Shown one piece after another: positions 1 through 7,504 of a stretch of 64,000 nucleotides of DNA. The translations under genes were made by a program, and so were the position numbers. The stretch covers positions 55,134 through 119,133 of the forward strand of contig DASZUU010000026.1 in the NCBI GenBank assembly GCA_035547425.1. The letters are read 5' to 3'. The notes below the pieces were generated by a model that ran no database searches, was not told where the DNA came from, and worked only from the letters and a program-made list of their open reading frames with translations. Source of the DNA: Alloacidobacterium sp035547425 (GTDB lineage Bacteria > Acidobacteriota > Terriglobia > Terriglobales > Acidobacteriaceae). The stretch's first letter is position 1; every line of letters starts with the position of its first letter.

Positions 1-1
1 G

Positions 2-517
2 CTGCATGATGTGGGCAAACCTACAACCTTCGAGCGGGCTCCGGACCGGATTCGGTTCAATGGGCACGTCGAGGTGGGCGTGCGAATTGCCGAGAACATT
101 TGCCGCAGGCTGCGTTTTTCGACCGAGGAGACGGCGCAGATTGCTTCACTGGTCGAAAACCACATGCGCTTTGGCGATGTGATGCGGATGAAGGAATCGA
201 CGCTGAAGCGGTTTTTCCGGCTGCCGCGTTTTCCGGAGCACCTGGCGCTGCACTGCATGGATTGCCTTTCCAGCCACGGCAATCTTTCGCTCTATGAATT
301 TGCCAAGGAGCGCTTTGAGGCAATGCCGGAGGAGCAGGTGAAGCCTCGGTTGCTGGTGACGGGCGCTGACCTGATTGCTGCCGGGTATCGTCCGGGGCCG
401 CTGTTTAAAGAGATGCTTTCGGCGGCGGAAGATGCACAGCTGGAAGGGCTGATCCATTCAACCGAAGAGGGGATGGCACTGGTGCGGAGGGCCTACCCCC
501 TCCACCCCGGGCCTTAG
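2..517 (+). CDS. CCA tRNA nucleotidyltransferase-like protein, C-terminal HD part (5' truncated)
   Basis: Only the C-terminal part is in the window; the frame is open from base 2 and begins with an HD dipeptide (LHDVGKP), the metal-binding motif of HD phosphohydrolase domains. Further motifs are ENHMRFGD and HCMDCLSSHG; the latter resembles the H-x2-D-CxxSHG segment after the HD core in bacterial CCA-adding enzymes and poly(A) polymerases. The nucleotidyltransferase head would lie upstream. The expected role is tRNA 3'-CCA synthesis or repair with an HD phosphatase/phosphodiesterase activity. Family assignment rests on motifs only, and another HD-domain phosphohydrolase is possible. Confidence 0.7.
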   Translation: MHDVGKPTTFERAPDRIRFNGHVEVGVRIAENICRRLRFSTEETAQIASLVENHMRFGDVMRMKESTLKRFFRLPRFPEHLALHCMDCLSSHGNLSLYEFAKERFEAMPEEQVKPRLLVTGADLIAAGYRPGPLFKEMLSAAEDAQLEGLIHSTEEGMALVRRAYPLHPGP

Positions 518-578
518 TCTTCTTTCTTTTGCTTTCAATGGTTTTTGCCGGTCTGAGATGGGCGGTGGAATTTATCCT

Positions 579-620
579 CCCATCCCACCCTTTGGCTTCG
601 CCTCAGGATGGGGCACCCGG
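579..620. repeat. Intergenic repeat, short form (CCCACCC...CCTCAGGATGGGGCACCC)
   Basis: The sequence CCACCCTTTGGCTTCGCC followed by TCAGGATGGGGCACCC sits between two convergent genes. Close variants recur at about 2819-2863 and 5926-5957, always intergenic. It belongs with the longer 'TTCGCTCAGGATGACAA' family seen elsewhere in the window. Its ends are weakly complementary (CCCACCC / GGGGCACCC region), but a clean hairpin is not evident in this copy. Confidence 0.6.
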
Positions 621-643
621 AAGTTTCTTTTTATACCTGAAAG

Positions 644-1375
644 CTACCAACCGTAGGCGCCGTCCTTGTGGAAGAAGCCTGCGGTTGGGCCGTCGTCGCC
701 GATCTGGGCATACTTTACGATCGCGATGGCACCGTCGGCTGCCGTACCGGGACCACTGTGATTATTCAGGTCCGTGGCGACGTAGCCTGGGCAAACCGAG
801 TTAACCTTCGCCTTTGTGTCCCGCAGTTCCCACGCCAGATTTGCCGTAAACATGTTCAGTGCTGCCTTTGAGGCGTTATAACCGAGTGGTTTCACTCCGT
901 AGAACGGAGAATCCGGGTTCGTGTTGATATCGAGAGAGCCGAGACCGCTGGAGACGTTCACGATGCGGGCCGAGGGAGCTGCCTTCAGTAGCGGCAGCAG
1001 CGGCTGCGTGAACTCCACGGTGCCGAAGAAGTTCGTGTTGAAGATGCGCTTCATGGCGTCGATGGAGGCACTACTAGCAGGCGCATCGGCTCCTGTCAGG
1101 TCGGCAATGCCAGCGTTGTTTACCAGCACATCCAAGTGACCAAATTCCTGTGAAATCTTTTCGGCAAGCGCAGTGGCGGTTTCGTGCGCGCGTTCCAGAT
1201 CGACGTGCACGAATCGGACGTCCAGTGATTCTGCGCGCAGCTTTGCCGCAGCTTCTTCACCGCGAGCGGTATCGCGTGCGCCTAACAATACCGTAAAGCC
1301 GGCTTTACCGAGCGCCCTTGAAACCTCAAATCCAATGCCCTTATTCGCGCCCGTCACCAGAGCTACTTTTGCCAT
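644..1375 (-). CDS. SDR family NAD(P)-dependent oxidoreductase (carbonyl reductase-like)
   Basis: A 243-residue classical short-chain dehydrogenase. The cofactor-binding motif TGANKGIG is at residues 8-15, NNAG near 85 and the catalytic YNASK near 167, preceded by a serine in VNVSSG. The TGANKGIG variant and the C-terminal 'SVCPGYVATDLNNHSG' region resemble carbonyl reductase-type SDRs acting on quinones or carbonyls with NADPH. The substrate cannot be read from the sequence. It stands alone, convergent with the upstream HD gene, and its C-terminus (KDGAYGW) is complete. The start is the first Met before the Rossmann strand. Confidence 0.85.
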   Translation of the reverse strand: MAKVALVTGANKGIGFEVSRALGKAGFTVLLGARDTARGEEAAAKLRAESLDVRFVHVDLERAHETATALAEKISQEFGHLDVLVNNAGIADLTGADAPASSASIDAMKRIFNTNFFGTVEFTQPLLPLLKAAPSARIVNVSSGLGSLDINTNPDSPFYGVKPLGYNASKAALNMFTANLAWELRDTKAKVNSVCPGYVATDLNNHSGPGTAADGAIAIVKYAQIGDDGPTAGFFHKDGAYGW

Positions 1376-1509
1376 GAATCCTCTCCTGTACTGCTCGGTT
1401 CTTAGATGCTGTGACGACCTGAAGGTTTCAGCGGTGACTCAAAGCTCTGCGGTTTCTCGCGGGACATATGTATTGAAAATGTTTGGAGGGCTATCGAGAT
1501 GGATATCTG

Positions 1510-1914
1510 CTAGCGGACTTCCTGGAAGACGATGGTGTAGCCGTCGGGGTCCTGGGTGCTGAAGAGTTTCAGGCCGTAGGGGGCTAGCTTTGGCGGCTCG
1601 GATTGGAGGCCGCGGTGGGTTAGCTCCTGATAGGCGAGGTCGATGTCGGAGCAACCGATGTAGAAGACGGTGTCCTTGGGCGTTTTTGGCGGAGGCTCGA
1701 GCGGGCGCTCGTTTGAGTCGTAGAGGGTGTTCAGCATGATGTCGGCTTTGCCGAATCGCAGCCACATCCAGTGGGAGAATCGGCCTTCGGCGGTTTCGAC
1801 TTCGGGCGAGGCGGAGATGACGGTGAATCCGAGGATGTCGCGATAGAAGGCGAGTGCTGTGGGCATGTCGAAGACGCCGATGAGCGGGGTTAGTCCGAGG
1901 GGTGAGAAGGTCAT
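1510..1914 (-). CDS. VOC family protein (glyoxalase/bleomycin-resistance fold)
   Basis: A 134-residue protein beginning MTFSPLGLTP, with the phrases FDMPTALAFYRDILGF, HWMWLRFG and DPDGYTIVFQE typical of the vicinal-oxygen-chelate fold (two beta-alpha-beta3 modules). Members are lyases, dioxygenases or binding proteins, and no specific substrate can be assigned. The frame is open further upstream into repeat-derived sequence. I chose ATG at 1914 because AAGGAGAG lies just 5' of it and the conserved fold begins immediately. Confidence 0.8.
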   Translation of the reverse strand: MTFSPLGLTPLIGVFDMPTALAFYRDILGFTVISASPEVETAEGRFSHWMWLRFGKADIMLNTLYDSNERPLEPPPKTPKDTVFYIGCSDIDLAYQELTHRGLQSEPPKLAPYGLKLFSTQDPDGYTIVFQEVR

Positions 1915-2009
1915 GGTGGCTCTCCTTCTTTGCTTATTTAGGTGAGGTCTTTGTCGTTTCCTATTATTTATCAGCTTGTGGCGGGGTTGGTGGCGGAAAA
2001 AGGTAAAAG

Positions 2010-2117
2010 CGGGCCTTGCTTGCGCAAGGCTTCGCACGAACTTTTCTATTTTGCTGGAGTAAGCGGCACATGTGTTCGTGCGGGTCCTTCGCTTCGCTCA
2101 GGATGACGAACTTTTTA
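2010..2117. repeat. Intergenic repeat, long form with hairpin arms
   Basis: It contains TTGCTTGCGCAAGG, inverted arms CGCACGAAC (2033-2041) and GTTCGTGCG (2074-2082), then the core GGGTCCTTCGCTTCGCTC followed by AGGATGACGAA. The same order of elements is found near 4296-4451 and 7316-7504, and in a variant near 2815-3008. It yields spurious ORFs in several frames, which I do not annotate. Confidence 0.75.
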
Positions 2118-2139
2118 GAGCCCGCGCTGGAGTGAGAAA

Positions 2140-2769
2140 TTAGAGGGCCGTCAGGTTTTCGAGGGGGTGGAATTTTTTTGTTTTCTCGTCGTAGGTTTCG
2201 ATGGCTCCGGTGAGGATGTCGTAGTACCAGCCGTGGACCTGCAGGGTCTTGTTGGCGATGCCGTTGGCGATTTCGGGATGCGTTTTGAGGTTGTGCAGCT
2301 GGGCGATGACGTTGGCGTGGATGAGGGCGGTGTGCAACTCCTTCGGGTCCTTTGGGGTTGAGCCGGGATCGCAGTATTGCCAGGATGCATCGACGTATTT
2401 GAGCCACTTATCGGTGACAGGCAGGCGGGAGAGGTTTTTCTTTTCGAGGACGGCTTTGAGGGCGCCGCAGTCGGAGTGTCCGCAGATGATGACGTGGCGG
2501 ACTTTGAGGACTTCGACGGCGTATTCGAGGGTGGAGGTGATGCCGCCCGGGGTTTCGCCAAAGGGCGGGACGATGTTGCCGACAGCGCGGGAGATGAAGA
2601 TGTCGCCCGGTTCGGATTGCAGGATGAGGCTGGGAACGACGCGCGAGTCGGCGCAGGTGATGAAAAGAACCTCGGGCGATTGGATTTCCGCTAGAAGGTG
2701 GAAATGGTCTTTCATTGTCGGGAAGACTTCCTGACGGAAACGGGTGTATCCTTCGAGGATTTTTTTCAT
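2140..2769 (-). CDS. Beta-class carbonic anhydrase
   Basis: Interconverts CO2 and bicarbonate in the cytoplasm. The 209-residue protein starts MKKILEGYTRFRQEVFP, a usual N-terminus of this family. Zinc ligands are visible in CADSR (Cys and the Asp-Arg dyad) and GHSDCGA (His and Cys), followed by the HGW segment. An upstream GTG at 2835 would add 22 Ser/Lys-rich residues derived from repeat-flanking DNA. I prefer ATG at 2769, although no strong Shine-Dalgarno is visible for either. It is a single gene flanked by repeats on both sides. Confidence 0.9.
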   Translation of the reverse strand: MKKILEGYTRFRQEVFPTMKDHFHLLAEIQSPEVLFITCADSRVVPSLILQSEPGDIFISRAVGNIVPPFGETPGGITSTLEYAVEVLKVRHVIICGHSDCGALKAVLEKKNLSRLPVTDKWLKYVDASWQYCDPGSTPKDPKELHTALIHANVIAQLHNLKTHPEIANGIANKTLQVHGWYYDILTGAIETYDEKTKKFHPLENLTAL

Positions 2770-2814
2770 GGCACTTTTAGTTTTAGCAGAGTTGGGTGAG
2801 GTTGACTGTGATTG

Positions 2815-3008
2815 TCTCCCACCCTTCCTCTTCACTACGTTCAGGGTCAGGATGGGGCACCCGTTTTTTTGTTCACTGGGTTGAAGCCTGGGTCTTGCTT
2901 GCGCAAGACTTCGCAGCGGTTTCCGCTGCGGGTCCTTCGACTTCGCTCAGGATGACAAATCTGGTAGGGAATGCTCAGGATGACAACTCTGTGGGTTGCT
3001 CATAATGA
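2815..3008. repeat. Intergenic repeat cluster, variant hairpin
   Basis: A short-form unit (about 2819-2863) is followed by a long-form unit. The latter has arms CGCAGCGG (2912-2919) and CCGCTGCG (2923-2930) around TTT, then GGGTCCTTCGACTTCGCTC and AGGATGACAAA. Two further partial cores, GCTCAGGATGACAAC and GCTCATAATGACGA, follow. The arm sequence differs from other copies but still pairs, which indicates that structure is conserved. Confidence 0.75.
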
Positions 3009-3014
3009 CGATTT

Positions 3015-4238
3015 TTAGTTTGTTGTGGTGCCTTGGAGGAGCCAGGCGCAGTTTTCTACGCGGTATTGGCCGTCGTGTACGGCGAATACTTTGGGGGTGC
3101 CGTTGGCGGTGGTGCTCCAGAGAGAGACGCCGGCGTAGGCGCCGTCTTTGCGGAGGATGTAGTAGATCATGTCGAGGTAGCGGATTTTTTCCATGTCGCC
3201 GTTGTAGCTGCGGACGATGCGGCGGAGGGCTTCCATGCCGGCTTCTTTGGGGCTGAGGCCGCGGCGCATGCCATCGATGATGGTGTGGGCACCGGCTACC
3301 TTGATGTTTTCTTCGCCGGAACCGGTGGCTCCGGCGGAGCCGATGTCGGGATCGGTGTAACAGCCGGCGCCGATGATGGGCGAATCGCCGAGGCGTCCGG
3401 CAATTTTGAATGCCTGGCCGGAGGTTGTTGTTGCGCCGGAGATCTCGCCTTTGGTATTGACGCAGGAGACGTGGATGGTTCCGGTGGTGGGCCAGAGCAT
3501 TTGATCGACGGCGAAGGCGCGCTTGTGCTCAGGGATGCCGAGGTCGATGGCCATGGCGGCGAGCTGCTGTCGTCGCGCGCGGATTTCATCGGCCCATTCG
3601 GGGCCGGGGTGGCGCGGGATTATGCTGTGCTTTTGCGGATTGAGCGAGGGCGCGGGGTTGGCGGGCTTGCCGCCGGGCGCGAGCATGGGCGGCCCCCAGA
3701 AATTTTGGCTGGAGCGGCTTTCTTTCCAAAGGAGCCATATTTTGCGGGCGTCGTCGGTGAGCATGTCTTCGCGTTTGAAGCCGTTCATGACAGCGAAGTG
3801 TTCGGCTCCCTGGCCGACGAGCATGACGTGGCCGCTGCGCTCCATGATGAGCTTGGAGACGAGGCAGGCGTGGCGGATGCTCTGCAATGCGCCGACGGAG
3901 CCTGCGGCGCGTGTGGGGCCATGCATGCAGCAGGCGTCGAGCTCGACGATGCCGTCTTCATTGGGCAGGCCGCCGTATCCGACGCTGTGGTCGTTAGGGT
4001 CATTTTCGCGGGCGATGCAGATGTGGTTGCAGGCGTCGAGTGTGTCGGTGCCGTCGAGGAGCATCTTGTAGGCTTCTTCGACGGAGTTGTCGCCGGTGTG
4101 GCGCGTGACGATGACGGGCTTCTTGGGCGGTGGGATATGCTGGATACTTTCGGCTGGTTGCGATTGCGCGGCGGGGAGTGTGCCGAGGCTGGCTGCTGCG
4201 ATTGCGCTGCGTGAGAGGAAGTCGCGCCGGGTGGTCAT
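3015..4238 (-). CDS. N4-(beta-N-acetylglucosaminyl)-L-asparaginase family protein, Tat-exported
   Basis: An Ntn-hydrolase of the asparaginase 2 / aspartylglucosaminidase family, which cleaves the Asn-GlcNAc link of glycopeptides or related beta-aspartyl amides after self-cleavage. The N-terminus MTTRRDFLSRSAIAAASLG is a Tat signal. The probable nucleophile is Thr254 in TTGTIHVS, followed by SGATTTSG and GSGEENIKVAG. The chain has about 407 residues. ATG at 4238 is chosen because AGGAG lies 5' of it and it puts the RR motif at the N-terminus. It is expected to act outside the cytoplasmic membrane. Confidence 0.85.
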   Translation of the reverse strand: MTTRRDFLSRSAIAAASLGTLPAAQSQPAESIQHIPPPKKPVIVTRHTGDNSVEEAYKMLLDGTDTLDACNHICIARENDPNDHSVGYGGLPNEDGIVELDACCMHGPTRAAGSVGALQSIRHACLVSKLIMERSGHVMLVGQGAEHFAVMNGFKREDMLTDDARKIWLLWKESRSSQNFWGPPMLAPGGKPANPAPSLNPQKHSIIPRHPGPEWADEIRARRQQLAAMAIDLGIPEHKRAFAVDQMLWPTTGTIHVSCVNTKGEISGATTTSGQAFKIAGRLGDSPIIGAGCYTDPDIGSAGATGSGEENIKVAGAHTIIDGMRRGLSPKEAGMEALRRIVRSYNGDMEKIRYLDMIYYILRKDGAYAGVSLWSTTANGTPKVFAVHDGQYRVENCAWLLQGTTTN

Positions 4239-4295
4239 CCATGCTCCTGTAGGGGTTGTTGGCAGCATATCATTTTGTGGTTTCCGTCCGTTGGC

Positions 4296-4451
4296 TCAGG
4301 ATGTGCGGGTCTTGCTTGCGCAAGGCTTCGCACGAACTCTTCGACTTTGCTAAGACAGGCTGCAAATGTGTTCGTGCGGGTCCTTCGACTGCGCTCCCTT
4401 TGGTCGCTTCGCTCAGGTTGACAAATTTTTAGATGACTCAGGTTGACAAAT
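4296..4451. repeat. Intergenic repeat, long form with hairpin arms
   Basis: Contains CTTGCTTGCGCAAGGC, arms CGCACGAAC (4329-4337) and GTTCGTGCG (4370-4378), then GGGTCCTTCGACTGCGCTC, an inserted CCTTTGGTCG, and CGCTCAGGTTGACAAAT with a partial second core (ACTCAGGTTGACAAAT). It lies between two divergently oriented genes, upstream of both. Confidence 0.75.
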
Positions 4452-4511
4452 CTTTTTTGATGGAGATTTGTGCTCTCCAAGTCGCGGGCTATTTGCTACT
4501 CTTTGAGCATT

Positions 4512-5912
4512 ATGCGGCGTTTTCTTTTTGCCTTGATTGTTTTGTGCGGCGTGTCTGCGTATGCGCAGACGGTTGATACGATTTCTGCGGATTTGCGCGG
4601 GAAGATCGATACGGTTGCCAATAGAGTGCTGGCGGATACGGGTGTGCCTTCGGCTTCGGTTGCGATTGTGCAGAAGGGTCAGATTGTTTACACGCATGCA
4701 TATGGAAAGGCGCGGCTGGAGCCGCTGACGGCGGCTGCTCCGGAGATGCGGTATTCGATTGGGTCGATTTCGAAGCAGTTTACGGCGGCGGCGATTTTGC
4801 TGCTGCAGCAGCAGGGGAAGCTCTCGATTGATGATCCGGTGTCGAAGTATATCCCGGGGCTGACGCGCGGCGATGAGGTGACGATTCGCATGCTGCTGTC
4901 GCATACGTCGGGCTACCAGGATTACTGGCCGGAGGATTATCTGATGCCTCCGATGAGTAAGTCGACGACGGCGCAGTACATCATCGATACGTGGGCGAAG
5001 AAGCCGCTGGATTTCGATCCCGGGACGAAGTGGCAGTATTCGAATACGAACTTTGTGATTGCGGGATTGATTGTCGAAAAGCTAGGCGGCAAGCCGCTGA
5101 TGGAGCAATTGCAGGAGAAAGTTTTTGCGCCGCTGGATATGAAGTCGGTGGCCAACTCGGATGTGAAGAAACTGGGCGACACGGATGCGGCGGGGTATAT
5201 TCGCTATGCGCTGGGGCCGTTGCGGCCTGCTCCGAAAGAAGGCTCGGGATGGATGTTTGCGGCAGGGGAGCTGGCGATGCCGGCGCATGACCTGGCGCCG
5301 TGGGACATCAGCGTGATGAATCGGTCGCTGCTTTCGGCTGACTCATACAAGCAGATGTTTACAGCCGTAAAGCTGAAGGATGGCACGGACAGCGGCTACG
5401 GGCTGGGGATGTTTACGACGCCGCGCATGGGGCATGCGGCGCTGGAGCATTCGGGCGAGGTGTCGGGCTTTGTGTCGGAGAACATCGTGTTTCCGGATGA
5501 CAAGGCGGCGATTGTGGTGCTGACGAATCAGGATGCTTCTCCGGCAGCGGGGGCGATTGGGCGCGAGCTGACGCCGATTGTGCTGGGCGTGAATGAGCAG
5601 TCGGCTTCGCAGGCTGAAGGTCAGTCGCTGGCGATCTTTAAAGGCTTGCAGGATGGGAAGATTGACCGGTCGCTGTTTACGGACAACTGCAATGCGTATT
5701 TCGATGCGGTGGCGCTGGGGGATTTTGCTTCGAGCCTGAAGCCGCTGGGCGAGACGGCTACATTTCATCAGGTAGCAGATGAGCTGCGCGGCGGGATGAC
5801 GTTCCGCGTATTTGCGGTGACGTTCAAGAACAGTCCGCAGCGTGTCCGGGTGACGACGTATACGATGCCGGATGGGAAGCTGGAGCAGTATTTGGTGATT
5901 CCGGCGCAGTAG
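4512..5912 (+). CDS. Exported serine hydrolase, beta-lactamase (class C / DD-peptidase) family
   Basis: A 466-residue protein with a Sec signal peptide (MRRFLFALIVLCGVSAYAQ, cleavage after AYA). Penicillin-binding-fold motifs are SISK (nucleophile Ser85, Lys88), YSN (176-178) and HSGEVSG in place of KTG. The family includes class C beta-lactamases, D-aminopeptidases and esterases, so the sequence alone does not show drug hydrolysis. About 110 residues after the catalytic fold form an extra C-terminal domain. ATG at 4512 is chosen because the signal peptide starts there; the ribosome-binding site is weak. Confidence 0.85.
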   Translation: MRRFLFALIVLCGVSAYAQTVDTISADLRGKIDTVANRVLADTGVPSASVAIVQKGQIVYTHAYGKARLEPLTAAAPEMRYSIGSISKQFTAAAILLLQQQGKLSIDDPVSKYIPGLTRGDEVTIRMLLSHTSGYQDYWPEDYLMPPMSKSTTAQYIIDTWAKKPLDFDPGTKWQYSNTNFVIAGLIVEKLGGKPLMEQLQEKVFAPLDMKSVANSDVKKLGDTDAAGYIRYALGPLRPAPKEGSGWMFAAGELAMPAHDLAPWDISVMNRSLLSADSYKQMFTAVKLKDGTDSGYGLGMFTTPRMGHAALEHSGEVSGFVSENIVFPDDKAAIVVLTNQDASPAAGAIGRELTPIVLGVNEQSASQAEGQSLAIFKGLQDGKIDRSLFTDNCNAYFDAVALGDFASSLKPLGETATFHQVADELRGGMTFRVFAVTFKNSPQRVRVTTYTMPDGKLEQYLVIPAQ

Positions 5913-5923
5913 GTGTTGATTTC

Positions 5924-6015
5924 CCAACCCTTCGGCTGCGCCTCAGGATGGGCACCCATGGTTGTTGCGTGACAGGCTGATGAAAAGCAGGTCCTTCGCC
6001 AGGCTCGGGGATGAC
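5924..6015. repeat. Intergenic repeat, degenerate copy
   Basis: CCAACCCTTCGGCTGCGCC followed by TCAGGATGGGCACCC (short form), then AAAGCAGGTCCTTCGCCAGG and CTCGGGGATGACAACC, a degenerate core. It lies between two convergent genes. Confidence 0.6.
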
Positions 6016-6040
6016 AACCTAAAGCGCGTGCATAGAGTTG

Positions 6041-6409
6041 CTAGTGGTGGTAGAGCAGGCTGTACATGAGCACGGCAAACACGAAGACACTGACGGCGAC
6101 GTAGAGCCAGTCTTTTTCTGCGAAGAAGCCGAAGGCAGCAAACACTACGCGTGCGATGGGGGTGGCGATGAGCAGCAGCAGCCCGAGCTGGATGATAGCG
6201 TTGCTGTTTCCTGACGGGATTTGCCGGACGATTTGGGACGGGCTGCGAAGAGTGGCTGTTTCGCTGTGAAAGATGGAGTAGTCGGGACGAGGGCCGCGCA
6301 TTTCTTTCAGGTAGAGAATGCCGCCGATGAAGACGACAGCTGCAGCGATGAGCACTCCGGCGCGGAGCAGATGGCCCATCATGATTTCCATCTTCTGATC
6401 GTTCATCAT
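6041..6409 (-). CDS. DUF1634 membrane protein
   Basis: A 122-residue protein with three predicted membrane segments (residues about 15-32, 70-90 and 98-118) and a short soluble loop between the first two. This is the usual layout of DUF1634 proteins, which are commonly encoded next to TauE/SafE permeases. Its ATG follows the stop of the upstream permease by one base, so translation is probably coupled. A role as accessory subunit of the permease is inferred from context. Confidence 0.75.
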   Translation of the reverse strand: MMNDQKMEIMMGHLLRAGVLIAAAVVFIGGILYLKEMRGPRPDYSIFHSETATLRSPSQIVRQIPSGNSNAIIQLGLLLLIATPIARVVFAAFGFFAEKDWLYVAVSVFVFAVLMYSLLYHH

Positions 6410-6410
6410 C

Positions 6411-7244
6411 TCAGAGCCTTCCTGTCATGCTGTTGTAGATCATTTCCACTCCGAGAAGAACGATGACGACGGCGAAGATTGCGCGCAGCGTTTTTACTTT
6501 TGCGTGGACGAGGATGCGAGAGCCGAAGAGCGAACCGACAAGAACGCCGAGCATGACCGGCATGGCGAGTCCGGGAGAAATGTAACCGCGGCTGAGATAA
6601 ATTCCCGCGCTTGCGGCGGCGGTGACGCCAATCATAAAGTTGCTGGTGGTGGTAGAGACCTTAAACGGCAGGCGCATGGCCTGATCCATGGCGAGAACCT
6701 TGACGGCGCCGGAGCCGATTCCGAGAAGGCCGGAAAGTGTTCCTGCTAAAAACATAAGGCTGAAACCACCGGGCACATTTTGGGCTACATAGCATTCTGA
6801 GCCGTGAAGTGTGGGATAGCTGCCTTGCAGACGAAGCTTGAGCGCCAATGGATTGGGCTGCCTGTGGGTTTCGTCAGGATGCTTTTTGAGCGATGAATAT
6901 GCGGAGTAGAGCAGGACGACGCCGAAGATGATGCCGATGGCGTGCGTGGAAACAATCATCGTAAGATATGCGCCGAGCAGCGCGCCGAGTGTGGTGGCGA
7001 TTTCGAGAAACATGCCGATGCGGACGTTAGAGAAGCCTTCACGAACATATGCCGCGGCTGCCCCTGAGGAGGTTGCGATGACGGAGACGAGCGAGGCTCC
7101 GATGGCGTAGCGGATGTCGATATGGAAAAGAACAGTGAGCACCGGAACGATGACGACGCCTCCGCCGAGACCGGTAAGCGCGCCGAGAAGCCCGGCAAGA
7201 ATCGAGCTTAGAAATATCCAACCTGAGAACTCAATTGTGTTCAT
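6411..7244 (-). CDS. TauE/SafE family sulfite/organosulfonate-type permease
   Basis: A 277-residue polytopic protein (about 8 hydrophobic segments) with the family signature GLLGALTGLGGGVVIVPVL near the N-terminus and its internal repeat GTLSGLLGIGSGAVKVLAM in the second half. The family exports or imports small sulfur-containing or organic anions. The substrate here is unknown. It forms an operon with the DUF1634 gene downstream. Confidence 0.85.
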   Translation of the reverse strand: MNTIEFSGWIFLSSILAGLLGALTGLGGGVVIVPVLTVLFHIDIRYAIGASLVSVIATSSGAAAAYVREGFSNVRIGMFLEIATTLGALLGAYLTMIVSTHAIGIIFGVVLLYSAYSSLKKHPDETHRQPNPLALKLRLQGSYPTLHGSECYVAQNVPGGFSLMFLAGTLSGLLGIGSGAVKVLAMDQAMRLPFKVSTTTSNFMIGVTAAASAGIYLSRGYISPGLAMPVMLGVLVGSLFGSRILVHAKVKTLRAIFAVVIVLLGVEMIYNSMTGRL

Positions 7245-7315
7245 CGTGACAGAACAGCGTACAACACGGATTCATATTTTGCTAAATGCGAGGGTAAAGG
7301 CGATTATTTGATGTT

Positions 7316-7504
7316 TACCCACCCTCGCACCCATGATGAATGCGAACTGCGGGCTTGCTTACGTAAGGCTTCGCACGAACTCTTGGACTTTGCTCAGGTA
7401 AGTTGCAAATGTGTTTGTGCGTGTCTCTTCGGCAAGCTCAGGGCAGGCTCTTCGACTGCGCTCCCTGCGGTCGCTCCGCTCAGGACGACAAATTTTCAAA
7501 TGGC
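7316..7504. repeat. Intergenic repeat, long form, compound copy
   Basis: A short-form-like start (CCCACCCTCGCACCCATGATG) is followed by GCTTGCTTACGTAAGGC, arms CGCACGAAC (7372-7380) and GTTTGTGCG (7413-7421, one G-T pair), and several cores ending CGCTCAGGACGACAAATT. It abuts the stop codon of treZ directly, so it is transcribed with that gene's 3' end. Confidence 0.7.

Noticed and set aside
1964..2407. Minus-strand ORF running from the carbonic anhydrase gene into a repeat copy
   Set aside because: Half of it is repeat-derived sequence and the rest is out of frame with the carbonic anhydrase. Similar false ORFs occur at the other repeats.
3033..4214. A 393-codon plus-strand ORF opposite the asparaginase gene
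   Set aside because: It mirrors the antisense strand of a gene with clear family motifs and a Tat signal. Its composition (runs of Ala, Gly, Val and Asp) is typical of an antisense shadow in GC-rich DNA, and it has no recognisable domain.
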